DNA of 64,000 nt, from assembly GCA_934546935.1 (NCBI GenBank), contig CAKTEH010000006.1, positions 70,382 to 134,381 on the forward strand, written 5' to 3'. A model generated the notes under the pieces. That model did not search any database. It was given only the letters and a program-made list of their open reading frames with translations, and had not been told where the DNA came from. How positions within the stretch are numbered: the stretch's first letter is position 1; each line of letters begins with the position of its first letter. Shown here piece by piece: positions 1 through 8,778 of the stretch. Made by a program: the position numbers and the translations under genes. The stretch comes from an uncultured Eubacteriales bacterium. Lineage in GTDB: Bacteria; Bacillota; Clostridia; Oscillospirales; QAMX01.

Positions 1-309
1 ACGGTTAAAATCCAGAGCCATAATAAAATCCATCCCGCACGTCTTATCCACCGTTTTGATTTCCGCATAGGGGATCTCATCATGGAAAGGGCCGGAGCGC
101 AGGTACAACACACTGGCGCGCAGCTCATACCAGGTCGCACAGCGCACCCAGATCACCAGCGCAACCACAATCAGGCACATGAGCGCAACGAGGTATTTCA
201 AAATGGATTCAAAAAAAACGCAGTATAACACCGCCACTACAACAATCGCCGCGCATAGGCCGTACATCAGCACACCCATGCGCCCGCTTCTGGATGACTC
301 AAATCTCAT
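1..309 (-). CDS. PH domain-containing membrane protein, N-terminal part (cut by window edge)
   Basis: Open reading frame of 103 codons that starts at an ATG at 309 and runs without a stop to the window edge, so the C-terminus is missing. The visible part has two hydrophobic segments (about residues 14-34 and 39-55) followed by a soluble stretch with the pattern Y-E-L-R-x-S-V-L-Y-L-R-S-G-P-F-x-x-E-I-P-Y-A-E-I, typical of bacterial PH (DUF304-like) domains anchored by a two-helix hairpin. Cellular role is not known for most of this family. It is transcribed away from metG, so the two genes are divergent. The family call rests on pattern recognition of an incomplete protein. Confidence 0.65.
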   Translation of the reverse strand, partial: MRFESSRSGRMGVLMYGLCAAIVVVAVLYCVFFESILKYLVALMCLIVVALVIWVRCATWYELRASVLYLRSGPFHDEIPYAEIKTVDKTCGMDFIMALDFNR

Positions 310-400
310 AATTTCACACTCCGTTTTTATTTTATCATGAACACGCGGCGATTTCAAGCACAGAAGGCCTGAATGAAAAGCGAAAAATTCCGCTGCAGGC

Positions 401-429
401 TTGAAAAAAGGCTGGATTTAGGGTACAAT
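401..429 (+). promoter_or_regulatory. Sigma-A type promoter of metG-tatD
   Basis: TTGAAA at 401-406 and TACAAT at 424-429 are separated by 17 nt. Transcription would start near 436, giving metG an untranslated leader of about 215 nt. Confidence 0.75.
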
Positions 430-435
430 AAAATG

Positions 436-651
436 TCATTTTGTATCGCGTTTCCGCTTTTGCGGATTTTTCCATAAAACCTACAAAAGGAGCGTCTGCC
501 CATGTGTACGCCCTCCCCGGCGCGTCTGCGCTGTGCCGCCCGCGGTGCGGCAATACGAATGCGGCGGCGGCCAGTTCCCGCCTTTTCCGGCGGGCGACTG
601 CGGCCGCATACTCAAGTATTACCATATAAAGGATAAGGAGTTTTTCAGGAT
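436..651 (+). other. Long GC-rich structured leader upstream of metG
   Basis: The stretch between 310 and 651 has no convincing gene. Its 3' half is very GC-rich and full of self-complementary segments: CCCGCC/GGCGGG around 567-584 with a short loop, and a repeated GCGGC/GCCGC pairing potential between 534 and 610. No T-box core (GGTGGNACCGCG-like) and no SAM-riboswitch core could be seen, and no T-tract follows a hairpin, so it cannot be assigned to a known class. A 62-codon TTG-started frame through it has no ribosome site and a low-complexity composition; I do not call it a gene. Ribosome site AAGGAG lies just before the metG ATG. Confidence 0.4.
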
Positions 652-2598
652 ATGAGCAAAGGCAAATTTTATATCACAACCCCTATTTATTATCCCTCCG
701 ACAAGCTTCATATCGGGCATGCCTACTGTACCGTCGTTTCCGATGCCTATGCACGCTATAAGCGCCTGCAGGGATACGATGTTATGTTTTTAACCGGCAC
801 CGATGAGCACGGCCAGAAAATTGAGGAAAAAGCAAAAGCCGCCGGCGTTACGCCACAGCAGTTTGTCGACAATATTGTCGAGGGGGAAAAAGGCATTCTT
901 GACCTCTGGCGGCTGATGAACATTTCCAACACCCGCTTTATCCGGACCACAGACGATTATCATGTCGCCGCAATTCAAAAAATTTTCCGGAAAATGTATG
1001 AAAAAGGCGATATCTATAAGGGCGAATATAAAGGAATGTACTGCACGCCCTGCGAATCCTTCTGGACGGAAAGCCAGCTTGTTAACGGTAAATGCCCCGA
1101 CTGCGGCCGTGAAGTCCATCCGGCAAGCGAAGAGGCCTATTTTTTCCGTCTTTCCAAATACGCGCCGCGCGTACGCCAGCTGCTGACCACCACCGATTTT
1201 CTCAAGCCCGCCTCCCGCGTCAATGAAATGATCCACAACTTTATTGATCCAGGCCTTGAGGACCTGTGCGTATCGCGCACGAGCTTTACCTGGGGCGTGC
1301 CGGTTGATTTCGACCCGGGCCATGTTGTCTATGTCTGGGTGGACGCACTGTTTAACTATACGACAGCGCTGGGCTTTATGAACGACCGGTATGCCGATTA
1401 TGATAAGTTCTGGCCGGCGGATATCCATTTCGTCGGCAAGGAAATCGTACGCTTCCATTCCATCATCTGGCCGGCCATGCTGATGAGCATGGAGCTGCCG
1501 CTCCCCAAAAAGGTTTTTGGGCATGGCTGGCTTAACTTCAACGGCGAGAAAATGTCCAAATCCCGCGGTAACGTCGTTGACCCCTACCTGCTGGCCGAGC
1601 GTTATGGCGTCGATGCACTGCGCTTCTTCCTGCTGCGCGACGTCCCCTTTGGATCCGACGGGAACTTTACAAACGAAGCGCTGTTTTACCGCATCAACGC
1701 CGACCTTGCAAACGATCTGGGCAACCTGGTTTCCCGTACAGTTTCCATGGTTGAAAAATACTTTGGCGGGACGCTCCCGGCTGAACGGGAACCGGATGCT
1801 GCCGACGGCGAGCTGACCGGCATGGCAAAAGGCCTGCGCGACGTGTTTGAACAGCAAATGGAAGCCTTTGCCCCGCAAAACGCCATTGCCGAGGTCTTCC
1901 GCGTCATTTCCCGCGCCAATAAATATATCGACGAAACCGCCCCATGGCTGCTCGCCAAAGATGAAGCCAAACGTTCCCGCCTGGCTACAGTCATGTATAA
2001 CCTTCTCGAGAGTATTCGCATCAGCGTAACGCTGCTGCAGCCGATGATCCCAGACAGCTGCGAAAAGATTTTCGACCAGATCGGTGCCGGAGAAAGCGCG
2101 CATACCTGGGACAGTGCCGCGGAATACGGCGTACTTCCGGCCTGCGTCACCGTCCACCGTGGCGAAAACCTTTTCCCGCGCATTGATTTGGAAAAAGAGC
2201 TTTCCGAGTTGGAAAAGCTGACAAAAAAAGAAGAAAAAGCTGAAAAGAAGGCACAGAAGGCCGAAGGTGTCGCATCCTTGCTCGATATCCAGGATTTCGC
2301 AAAAGTTGACCTGCGTGTCGCGCGCGTCATCGCCTGCGAACCAGTCAAGCGCGCCAAAAAACTCCTGAAGCTGACCCTTTCGCTCGCGGGTACGGAACGT
2401 ACGGTTGTTTCCGGCATTGCCGCCTGGTACAAGCCGGAAGAGCTCATCGGTCATGACGTCATCGTCGTCGCAAACTTAAAGCCAGCCAAACTCTGCGGTG
2501 TCGAAAGCCAGGGAATGATCCTTGCAGCCGATGCCGCCGAAGACGACGTCCGGGTAATTTTCGCTGACGGTATCCCCTCCGGAGCCAAAGTGCGATGA
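652..2598 (+). CDS. metG: Methionine-tRNA ligase with C-terminal tRNA-binding domain
   Basis: Charges tRNA-Met with methionine in the cytoplasm. The 648-residue product has the class I signatures: H-I-G-H at residues 20-23 and K-M-S-K-S at 300-304. A zinc knuckle between them uses C131, C134, C148 and C151, as in MetRS of the Bacillus type. A lysine-rich linker (about 520-540) leads to a C-terminal OB-fold tRNA-binding domain (about 545-648, Trbp111-like, with V-D-L-R-V and S-Q-G-M-I-L-A motifs). Length is normal for the two-domain form. Ribosome site AAGGAG stands about 10 nt before the ATG. The stop overlaps the start of tatD, so the two are co-transcribed from the promoter at 401. Confidence 0.97.
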   Translation: MSKGKFYITTPIYYPSDKLHIGHAYCTVVSDAYARYKRLQGYDVMFLTGTDEHGQKIEEKAKAAGVTPQQFVDNIVEGEKGILDLWRLMNISNTRFIRTTDDYHVAAIQKIFRKMYEKGDIYKGEYKGMYCTPCESFWTESQLVNGKCPDCGREVHPASEEAYFFRLSKYAPRVRQLLTTTDFLKPASRVNEMIHNFIDPGLEDLCVSRTSFTWGVPVDFDPGHVVYVWVDALFNYTTALGFMNDRYADYDKFWPADIHFVGKEIVRFHSIIWPAMLMSMELPLPKKVFGHGWLNFNGEKMSKSRGNVVDPYLLAERYGVDALRFFLLRDVPFGSDGNFTNEALFYRINADLANDLGNLVSRTVSMVEKYFGGTLPAEREPDAADGELTGMAKGLRDVFEQQMEAFAPQNAIAEVFRVISRANKYIDETAPWLLAKDEAKRSRLATVMYNLLESIRISVTLLQPMIPDSCEKIFDQIGAGESAHTWDSAAEYGVLPACVTVHRGENLFPRIDLEKELSELEKLTKKEEKAEKKAQKAEGVASLLDIQDFAKVDLRVARVIACEPVKRAKKLLKLTLSLAGTERTVVSGIAAWYKPEELIGHDVIVVANLKPAKLCGVESQGMILAADAAEDDVRVIFADGIPSGAKVR

Positions 2599-3362
2599 GG
2601 CTGTTCGATTCTCACGCACATTACGACGACCCCGCTTTCGACGCAGACCGGGACGCGCTGCTTGCCGCCCTTCCCGGACGCGGCGTCGCAGGCGCCGTCA
2701 ATATGGGCTGCGATCTTGTTTCTTCCCGGCACGCAATTGCTTTAGCACAACGGTATTCTTACATCTATGCTGCGGTCGGTATCCATCCGGAAAATGCCGC
2801 GCAGGTTTCCGAAAACACCCTTGCACAGCTCGAAGCGCTTGCGGCGCATCCCCGCGTTGTCGCCATTGGGGAAATCGGGCTGGATTATCACTGGCCGACG
2901 CCTGAACGGGATATACAGCGCCATGCACTGCGGGTGCAGATGGCGTTGGCACGGAAGCTTGGGCTGCCTGTGTGTATCCATGACCGGGATGCACACGCTG
3001 ACACAATGGAAATCCTTTCCGAATTCCCAGACGTGCCCGGCGTGCTGCACTGTTACACCGGCGCGCAGGAAATGGCAAGGCAGCTGACTGGCCGGGGCTG
3101 GTATATCGGATTTACCGGTGTGGTCAGCTTCAAAAACGCCAGGAAAACCCGGCTCGTTGCGCAAAGCGTCCCGCTTTCGCAGATACTCATCGAGACAGAC
3201 TGCCCCTATATGGCCCCCGAACCCCTGCGCGGCACGCGCAGCGATTCTTCGATGCTCGCGCATACCGCTGCGGCCATTGCCGCAGCACGGGGGATGGAAC
3301 CGGAGGCAATGGCTGAAGCAGCCTATCAAAACGCTCGCCGCTTTTACAGACTGGACGAGTAA
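2595..3362 (+). CDS. tatD: TatD family metal-dependent deoxyribonuclease/hydrolase
   Basis: A 255-residue TatD-type hydrolase with a TIM-barrel fold and two-metal site; members act on DNA ends and D-amino-acyl substrates, and the exact substrate here is unknown. Visible ligands are H7-x-H9 in the first strand, the G-E-I-G-L-D-Y motif near residue 92 (metal-binding Glu), C-I-H-D near 132, H-C-Y near 155 and the E-T-D motif near residue 200. It starts on an ATG that overlaps the metG stop by 4 nt (ATGA), so translation is probably coupled. The metG-tatD order is a frequent Firmicutes arrangement. Nothing unusual in length. Confidence 0.93.
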   Translation: MRLFDSHAHYDDPAFDADRDALLAALPGRGVAGAVNMGCDLVSSRHAIALAQRYSYIYAAVGIHPENAAQVSENTLAQLEALAAHPRVVAIGEIGLDYHWPTPERDIQRHALRVQMALARKLGLPVCIHDRDAHADTMEILSEFPDVPGVLHCYTGAQEMARQLTGRGWYIGFTGVVSFKNARKTRLVAQSVPLSQILIETDCPYMAPEPLRGTRSDSSMLAHTAAAIAAARGMEPEAMAEAAYQNARRFYRLDE

Positions 3363-3394
3363 TACAGATTTTTAAGGGTATTTTGAATTTCCTT

Positions 3395-3408
3395 TGTTAA
3401 GTTTAACA
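3395..3408. promoter_or_regulatory. 14-bp perfect palindrome, candidate operator
   Basis: TGTTAA at 3395-3400, a GT spacer, and TTAACA at 3403-3408 form a perfect inverted repeat. It lies about 30 bp upstream of the predicted extended -10 of the exporter operon, a position suited to a dimeric regulator. Function is inferred from position and symmetry only. Confidence 0.35.
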
Positions 3409-3436
3409 TATCTGTAACACAAAATTTCGCTTTATC

Positions 3437-3445
3437 TGCTAGAAT
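3437..3445 (+). promoter_or_regulatory. Extended -10 promoter of the ABC exporter operon
   Basis: TG-C-TAGAAT at 3437-3445 is an extended -10 element. No good -35 box is placed 17 nt upstream. Start of transcription would be near 3452, just before a strong hairpin. Confidence 0.5.
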
Positions 3446-3458
3446 AAGCTATGTTTTT

Positions 3459-3491
3459 GGAAAGCTGCCCATACCCTGGCGGCAGCTTTCC
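3459..3491 (+). other. Perfect 11-bp hairpin in the exporter operon leader
   Basis: GGAAAGCTGCC at 3459-3469 pairs exactly with GGCAGCTTTCC at 3481-3491 around an 11-nt loop. No T-tract follows on either strand, so it is not a standard terminator. It lies in the predicted 5' leader, where it could stabilise the mRNA or bind a regulator. Confidence 0.5.
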
Positions 3492-3624
3492 CCAGATAAT
3501 GACATCTCTTCCGCAGGCGTCTTTACAGGAAGCTTCGGATGGATTTCATTCATAACCTGTCGCAACAGCATTCCACGCCGTCCGGCATCCCCGGCGGCGG
3601 AATATGACTGGAGGTCAACCATCC

Positions 3625-4599
3625 ATGATTGAAGTCAAAGGACTTACCAAGTTCTACGGCTCAAAAAAAGCCGTGGATAACCTCAGCTTCACCATTGACA
3701 GCGGTGAAATCGTTGGATTTCTCGGCCCCAACGGCGCCGGAAAGAGCACAACAATGAACATGCTGACCGGCTATCTGTCGGCCACACAAGGAACCGCCAT
3801 AATTGACGGTATGGACATCCTTGAGGAGCCTATTGAAGCCAAACGCCGCATCGGCTACATGCCTGAACAGCCCCCGCTTTATATGGACATGACCGTTGAG
3901 GAGTACTTAAACTTTGCCGCTGAGCTTAAAGGCGTGCGCGCCTCGCTTAAGCGCAAGCACATTGATGAAATCTGTGAAACCGTATCGATTTCCCATGTAC
4001 GCACCCGCATGATCCGTAACCTTTCCAAAGGGTACAAGCAGCGTGTCGGCCTTGCCATGGCGCTGGTCGGGGACCCGGAAACGCTCATTCTCGACGAACC
4101 AACCGTCGGCCTCGACCCGATCCAGATTATTGAGATCCGCAACGTAATCAAAGCGCTCGGACGCCGCCGCACCATTATCCTTTCCAGCCATATCCTTTCC
4201 GAGGTGCAGGCGGTGTGTGAACGCGTGTTGGTGATTAACAACGGCGTGATCGTCGCCGACGACTCTCCGGAGGCCTTAAGCGCCAATATCGCCGGTAATC
4301 ATAAGCTTGACGTCCAGGTCGCCGGCCCGGTTGGAAATGTTGGTTCCGTCCTTCGTTCCATCGACGGCGTTAAATCTGTTATGCTGCGCACGGACAACGG
4401 CGACGGCACCGGCAATTTTGCGGTCGAAAGCGCGCCGAATGCTGACATCCGCAAGCCCATGTTCTTCCGTCTTGCCGAAGCCGGGTATCCCATCCTTTCA
4501 CTTAAGCCGCTCGACATGAGCCTTGAAGATATCTTTGTCAGACTCACCGCCGAAGAAGTCGAAACCTCCTCCGGCAGAAAAAGGAGGATACAGAAATGA
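3625..4599 (+). CDS. ABC transporter ATP-binding protein (ABC-2 exporter, GldA-like)
   Basis: ATPase subunit of an ABC-2 type exporter. The start at 3625 is preferred over the in-frame ATG at 3604 because GGAGG at 3611-3615 sits nine bases before it; the product then has 324 residues. Walker A (G-P-N-G-A-G-K-S-T) falls near residues 34-42, the signature is L-S-K-G-Y-K-Q-R, Walker B is L-I-L-D-E-P, and the H-loop is S-S-H-I-L. About 110 residues after the ATPase core form a C-terminal domain common in this subfamily. It overlaps the permease gene by 4 nt and heads a four-gene operon with permease, GldG-like and DUF4340 proteins. The substrate is unknown. Confidence 0.93.
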   Translation: MIEVKGLTKFYGSKKAVDNLSFTIDSGEIVGFLGPNGAGKSTTMNMLTGYLSATQGTAIIDGMDILEEPIEAKRRIGYMPEQPPLYMDMTVEEYLNFAAELKGVRASLKRKHIDEICETVSISHVRTRMIRNLSKGYKQRVGLAMALVGDPETLILDEPTVGLDPIQIIEIRNVIKALGRRRTIILSSHILSEVQAVCERVLVINNGVIVADDSPEALSANIAGNHKLDVQVAGPVGNVGSVLRSIDGVKSVMLRTDNGDGTGNFAVESAPNADIRKPMFFRLAEAGYPILSLKPLDMSLEDIFVRLTAEEVETSSGRKRRIQK

Positions 4600-5300
4600 A
4601 AGCCATTATGAAACGCGACCTGCTCGGCTTTTTTTCCTCGCCGATCGGATATGTTATTATCGCCGCATTTTTGCTGATGGGAAATTATTTCTTCTACGAT
4701 GAAAATATCCGCAGTCTGACAAGCTCCCTTTCCTATGTCTTTTCGGATATGACGCTTGTGCTGTGCTTTACAATCCCGCTGGTAACCATGCGCCTGCTCA
4801 GCGAAGAAAAAAAGCAGAAAACCGACCAGATGCTGCTGACTGCGCCGATCCGCACCTCGGACATTGTGCTTGGAAAGTTCTTTGCCGCCTATATGGTCTT
4901 TTTCATCGCTTTCCTCGGCACGCTGACCTGGCCGCTGATCGTCTCCATGTTCGGTTCCCCAACCTTTTCCGAGATTTTAGGCAACTATGTCGCCATGTTC
5001 CTTATCGTCGGCGCGCTGGTTTCCGCCGGACTGTTCATCTCCTCCCTGACGGAAAACCAGGTTGTCGCGGCAATTATTAGCTTTGTCTGTATCTTTGCAA
5101 CGTTTTTCTTCTCAAGCATCGCTTCGGCGATTGACAACCCCCTGCTTTCCACCGTACTCAACTGGCTTTCGGTTTTCAGCCGTTACCAGAATTTCACCAA
5201 CGGCATCTTTTCGCTGGCCGACATTGTGTACTATATAAGCCTGATGGTCGTCTTCCTTTTCCTCACTACCCGTGTGATCGAAAAGCGCCGCTGGGCATAA
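4596..5300 (+). CDS. ABC-2 type transporter permease (GldF-like)
   Basis: A 234-residue integral membrane protein with about six hydrophobic helices, beginning M-K-A-I-M-K-R-D-L and carrying the motif R-L-L-S-E-E-K-K-Q-K-T, which is characteristic of the ABC-2 permease family paired with GldG-like proteins. It would form the membrane channel that the preceding ATPase drives. The start codon overlaps the ATPase stop by 4 nt. The gene ends 16 nt before the GldG-like gene. Short length compared with exporters of 350 or more residues is normal for this subgroup. Confidence 0.9.
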   Translation: MKAIMKRDLLGFFSSPIGYVIIAAFLLMGNYFFYDENIRSLTSSLSYVFSDMTLVLCFTIPLVTMRLLSEEKKQKTDQMLLTAPIRTSDIVLGKFFAAYMVFFIAFLGTLTWPLIVSMFGSPTFSEILGNYVAMFLIVGALVSAGLFISSLTENQVVAAIISFVCIFATFFFSSIASAIDNPLLSTVLNWLSVFSRYQNFTNGIFSLADIVYYISLMVVFLFLTTRVIEKRRWA

Positions 5301-5316
5301 GGAGGGTTAGGGAATT

Positions 5317-6942
5317 ATGAAGGACGAAAAGAATATGGAAAACATAAATCAAACCCCGGCTCCCGAGCCTGAAAAGAATGAATCTGCCAACCCCGGGAAA
5401 AACCGCCGTGACGCGGCCGACGCCATGCGTTTCCACAGCGGCCTTTTGAAATCCTCGCAGAAAAAGCGCAGTGCAAAACCAGGCTTCAGCGCGCGCAAAT
5501 GGCAGTACGGTACAATATCCGTCGGACTGGTCGTAGCTTTCATTGCCGTAATCGTTATGGCCAACGCCGGTATCAGTTTCCTGACCAACCGCTTCTATCT
5601 CAAGCTGGATATGACGCCGACATCTTATTATGAGATCTCCGACACCACCCGCAATCTGCTGGAGAATATGCAGCAGGAGGTAACGGTGCATATCCTGTTG
5701 TCGGAAAACGATGTTATTAATTCCAAATACTACAACATCGCTTACGAGTTCCTGCAGAAATACCGCGCCCTTTCCGGCGGCAAAATTAATATCAGTTTTG
5801 TAGATATCTATAAAAATCCGACCTTTATCAACGGCTATACCGATACGCCCGAGGAAATCAGCGCCGGAAGCTTTATTGTAGAAAGCCCGCTGCGTTACAA
5901 AATTTTAAAGCTTGCCGACCTGTATAAGATTTCTACCGTCGTTACCGACGAGTCCACCTATTCCTACCAGGAGTATGTCTCTGGCGTTGAAGCCGACCAG
6001 ACGCTGGCAAGTGCCCTGCAATACGTCCTGGCCGAAGACCTGCCGACTGTGGTCTTTGTTACCGGACATGACGAGCAATATTCTGATTATTTTGCCTCGC
6101 TGTTTACCAATTCCAACTATAACTATCAGGAAGTCAACATCGTTTTCAACGATATCCCGCGCGACGCAGCAATTGTTGTAGTCGGAAAACCGGGCGCAGA
6201 CTGGACCAATGAACAGATTAACCGCCTGGATACCTATCTGAAAGAAGAAAACGGCAACGTAATTTTTATGGCCGGACTTGGCTCCACCGAAACCCCATTG
6301 CTCAACGACTGGCTTGAAGAATGGGGCGTCGGCGTACAAAACCTGATGGTGCTTGATTCCGAACGCGCAATCGGCAATCCATTGGGCGTTGTCGCCGATA
6401 TCCTGGATACTACAGTATGTGAAAACCTGGAAGTCAGCGACACGACTTATGTACTTATGCCCAACTCGGTTTCCCTCGAGCTTCTGTGGGAAAGTTCCAA
6501 TCACCACAGCGCAACGCCTGTATTGGCCTCTTCCGCCTCTTCCTATGCAAAAAGCTTTGAGGATTTCAATGACGTTAGAAGCTATGCCTACGCCGACGGC
6601 GACGAAGAAGGGCCTTTCTATCTGGGTATTTTGTGCACCTATTCGTCTTCTGTAAGCGGTGTCTCCACCGGCGGCAGAATGCTCGTGCTCGGCTCCAACT
6701 ATATGATCGCCGATACGTATCTCGACATGGAGCAGCTGGCCAACAAAGACTATCTGCTTGAGGTAATCGATTATCTGTACGACGGTGTCGATCCGCTGAT
6801 TATCGACACAGTGAAGTATACCAGCTCCACCATGACCATGCTGTCTTCGCAGGCGCGTACGATCCTGATCGTACTCATGGTAATCCCGTTTGTCGTGCTT
6901 GCTCTTGGCATTTACGTATGGCTTAGAAGGAGACACAAGTAA
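5317..6942 (+). CDS. GldG-like ABC transporter auxiliary protein
   Basis: A 541-residue membrane-anchored protein. A charged cytoplasmic N-terminus of about 65 residues precedes one transmembrane helix (about 66-88); then comes a long extracytoplasmic region with the pattern of the ABC-type uncharacterised auxiliary/GldG family (substrate-binding-like alternating strands, including V-V-F-V-T-G-H-D-E-Q near residue 245), and a second helix near the C-terminus (about 512-535) with a short basic tail. In Bacteroidetes GldG belongs to the gliding machinery; in Firmicutes such genes form exporters of unknown cargo. GGAGG is at 5301 and the stop overlaps the next start by one base. Confidence 0.85.
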   Translation: MKDEKNMENINQTPAPEPEKNESANPGKNRRDAADAMRFHSGLLKSSQKKRSAKPGFSARKWQYGTISVGLVVAFIAVIVMANAGISFLTNRFYLKLDMTPTSYYEISDTTRNLLENMQQEVTVHILLSENDVINSKYYNIAYEFLQKYRALSGGKINISFVDIYKNPTFINGYTDTPEEISAGSFIVESPLRYKILKLADLYKISTVVTDESTYSYQEYVSGVEADQTLASALQYVLAEDLPTVVFVTGHDEQYSDYFASLFTNSNYNYQEVNIVFNDIPRDAAIVVVGKPGADWTNEQINRLDTYLKEENGNVIFMAGLGSTETPLLNDWLEEWGVGVQNLMVLDSERAIGNPLGVVADILDTTVCENLEVSDTTYVLMPNSVSLELLWESSNHHSATPVLASSASSYAKSFEDFNDVRSYAYADGDEEGPFYLGILCTYSSSVSGVSTGGRMLVLGSNYMIADTYLDMEQLANKDYLLEVIDYLYDGVDPLIIDTVKYTSSTMTMLSSQARTILIVLMVIPFVVLALGIYVWLRRRHK

Positions 6943-8672
6943 TGGATAAAGATCGTAAGGATAAGACGGAGCTTTCCGGCGCGCAGAGCGCGCCGGAGGG
7001 CAACGCCCCGCGCGGACCGATCGAGGGCCGTTACCGCACGGCAAAACCGGCGCCTGCCTCCGGGGATATGGAGGCAGCGCAACCTGCCGTACCGGAAGAG
7101 GAAATGCAGTCCCCCGATCCTGTACAAGCTGCGCCGGAGTCTGCTGTGCAGGATGAGGATCTTGATGACGTCATGATCCCTACGCCGTTGGAGAAAAAAC
7201 CGCCGAAACGGAAAAAAGCCCGCAAAAAGAAAAAGGCGCTCCCCCTCCTTATCACGTTGGGCGTATTCGTTCTCCTGTTTGCCGGATATGCGGCCATGGT
7301 CTGGCTGATCCCGGAGAAAGAAATTGTTGACGATACGCCGCTAAAGGAGTATAAGCAGCTGATCTCCTATACCAGCGACCAGATTGCCGCGGTAGATTTC
7401 CATTACGGCGACGGATACTCCTATAAGCTCAACCTGACGCGCTATGTCAATGAATCCGGATATACGGTCACTGCCTATGGTGTCGAAGGGAAAAGCGAAT
7501 TCGAATACGATCAGGATCTCTACGGCAATATGATCCTTCAAATTGCGCAGATCAGCTCCGGGACTATCGCTTCCCAGCAGGCTGACCTTTCCACCTATGG
7601 CCTTGAAAATCCAAAGGTCAGCGTTACCTATTACATCCGGGACGAAGAGGGCAATGTCAGCCAGGGCCTGACGCTGCACGTTGGCAACGCCGCCCCAGTA
7701 GGCAACGGCCACTACGCTATACTTGACGGGGACGACACCGTATACGTAATCGGATATTCCGACGCAGATTATCTTGTGATGACCGACTATGATTACCGTG
7801 TACTGACGCTTTTGACAATTGACGATTATGTCAATGGGATCCAGTCCGTAGGGTTTACCCGCGACGAGGAACAGCTGTATGTCGCCCGTGCAACGACAGA
7901 GGAGAAAGCTGCACTGGAATATGCAACAACCTACCGCATTTATGAACCGGCGCTGGTCAACTGCAATACCTACTACCTTGAGGATAAGGTCCTGCAGCAT
8001 CTGACAAGCATTTCCGCTTTGTCGGTCGTTGAAGATTATCCACAGGATCTGGCAGATTATGGCCTTTCCGAGGCGGATTCGCCGCTGGAGGTTTCCATCG
8101 AAACAATAGACGGCACCGTTACCCGTTTCACCCTTTCCAATACACCCAACGAAGACGGCAGCATTTACGGAAAAGTCAGCGGGCAAACCTCAATCTATAC
8201 GTTTGACCCTTCTGTGTTTGCATTCGCGTCTGTCACCTATGATCAGATCCTCGATATGACTATCTGGACCTGCGAATTCAACAGCCTTGACCGCGTAGAG
8301 TTCATACTGGACGGCAAGACGCATACCCTCCAGATTACCGATAACGGCGATGGGACTTATCAGACCCGTCTGGACGAGCTGGACATTCTGGAAACAGATG
8401 CACGTATGCTCTACGTCAGGATATTGCAGATCTATATAGACGACATCACCCGGGACGGGGATACAGCCGGTAAAATTGCATACAGCTTCTACCTGTATGG
8501 CAAAGATGGCACGGTCCGAACCCTGGAACTGGCCGCAATCAGCGACCGCCGCTTCGTCGTCATCCTCGACGGTGTGCAGCAGGAATACTGTGTGCGCTAT
8601 AACACCGTTAAACAAATCCTCGATGGCATAGAGGATCTTTATGAGGGCCTGCATCTGACATATTCGGTGTAA
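6942..8672 (+). CDS. DUF4340 domain-containing membrane protein
   Basis: A 576-residue protein with a disordered, Pro/Glu/Lys-rich N-terminal tail of about 95 residues, a single transmembrane helix (about 97-120) and a long extracytoplasmic part made of repeated strand-rich units, the arrangement of DUF4340 proteins that accompany ABC-2/GldG exporters. The repeats show Y-x-L-x-x-P-x-V and L-x-V-G-x-x patterns. Start and stop of neighbours touch (TAATG), so translation is coupled to the GldG-like gene. A strong terminator follows at 8779-8814, closing the operon. Function of the domain is unknown. Confidence 0.82.
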   Translation: MDKDRKDKTELSGAQSAPEGNAPRGPIEGRYRTAKPAPASGDMEAAQPAVPEEEMQSPDPVQAAPESAVQDEDLDDVMIPTPLEKKPPKRKKARKKKKALPLLITLGVFVLLFAGYAAMVWLIPEKEIVDDTPLKEYKQLISYTSDQIAAVDFHYGDGYSYKLNLTRYVNESGYTVTAYGVEGKSEFEYDQDLYGNMILQIAQISSGTIASQQADLSTYGLENPKVSVTYYIRDEEGNVSQGLTLHVGNAAPVGNGHYAILDGDDTVYVIGYSDADYLVMTDYDYRVLTLLTIDDYVNGIQSVGFTRDEEQLYVARATTEEKAALEYATTYRIYEPALVNCNTYYLEDKVLQHLTSISALSVVEDYPQDLADYGLSEADSPLEVSIETIDGTVTRFTLSNTPNEDGSIYGKVSGQTSIYTFDPSVFAFASVTYDQILDMTIWTCEFNSLDRVEFILDGKTHTLQITDNGDGTYQTRLDELDILETDARMLYVRILQIYIDDITRDGDTAGKIAYSFYLYGKDGTVRTLELAAISDRRFVVILDGVQQEYCVRYNTVKQILDGIEDLYEGLHLTYSV

Positions 8673-8778
8673 AGCTTTGGATCGCTAACTCGGATAGAAA
8701 CAGGCTTACTACGCGGTTTGCAAAGCCGAAAGACAACCCAGTGGCGAAATCACACGGGCCTGTCCTGCAGGCAAATAG

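Noticed and set aside
441..629. 62-codon frame in the metG leader as possible leader peptide
   Set aside because: It starts with TTG without ribosome site, is Ala-rich from GC-rich repeats and holds no run of Met codons that would suit attenuation.
436..651. T-box or SAM riboswitch for metG
   Set aside because: Neither the T-box core nor the SAM-I start and core motifs could be found on the plus strand.
790..2454. 554-codon open frame antisense to metG
   Set aside because: It lies fully opposite a canonical gene, has no ribosome site, and mirrors its codon bias; the protein has no recognisable pattern.
8673..8778. RNase P RNA gene
   Set aside because: Only one short conserved element is matched. 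The required 5' part would overlap the DUF4340 coding region and is not seen there.
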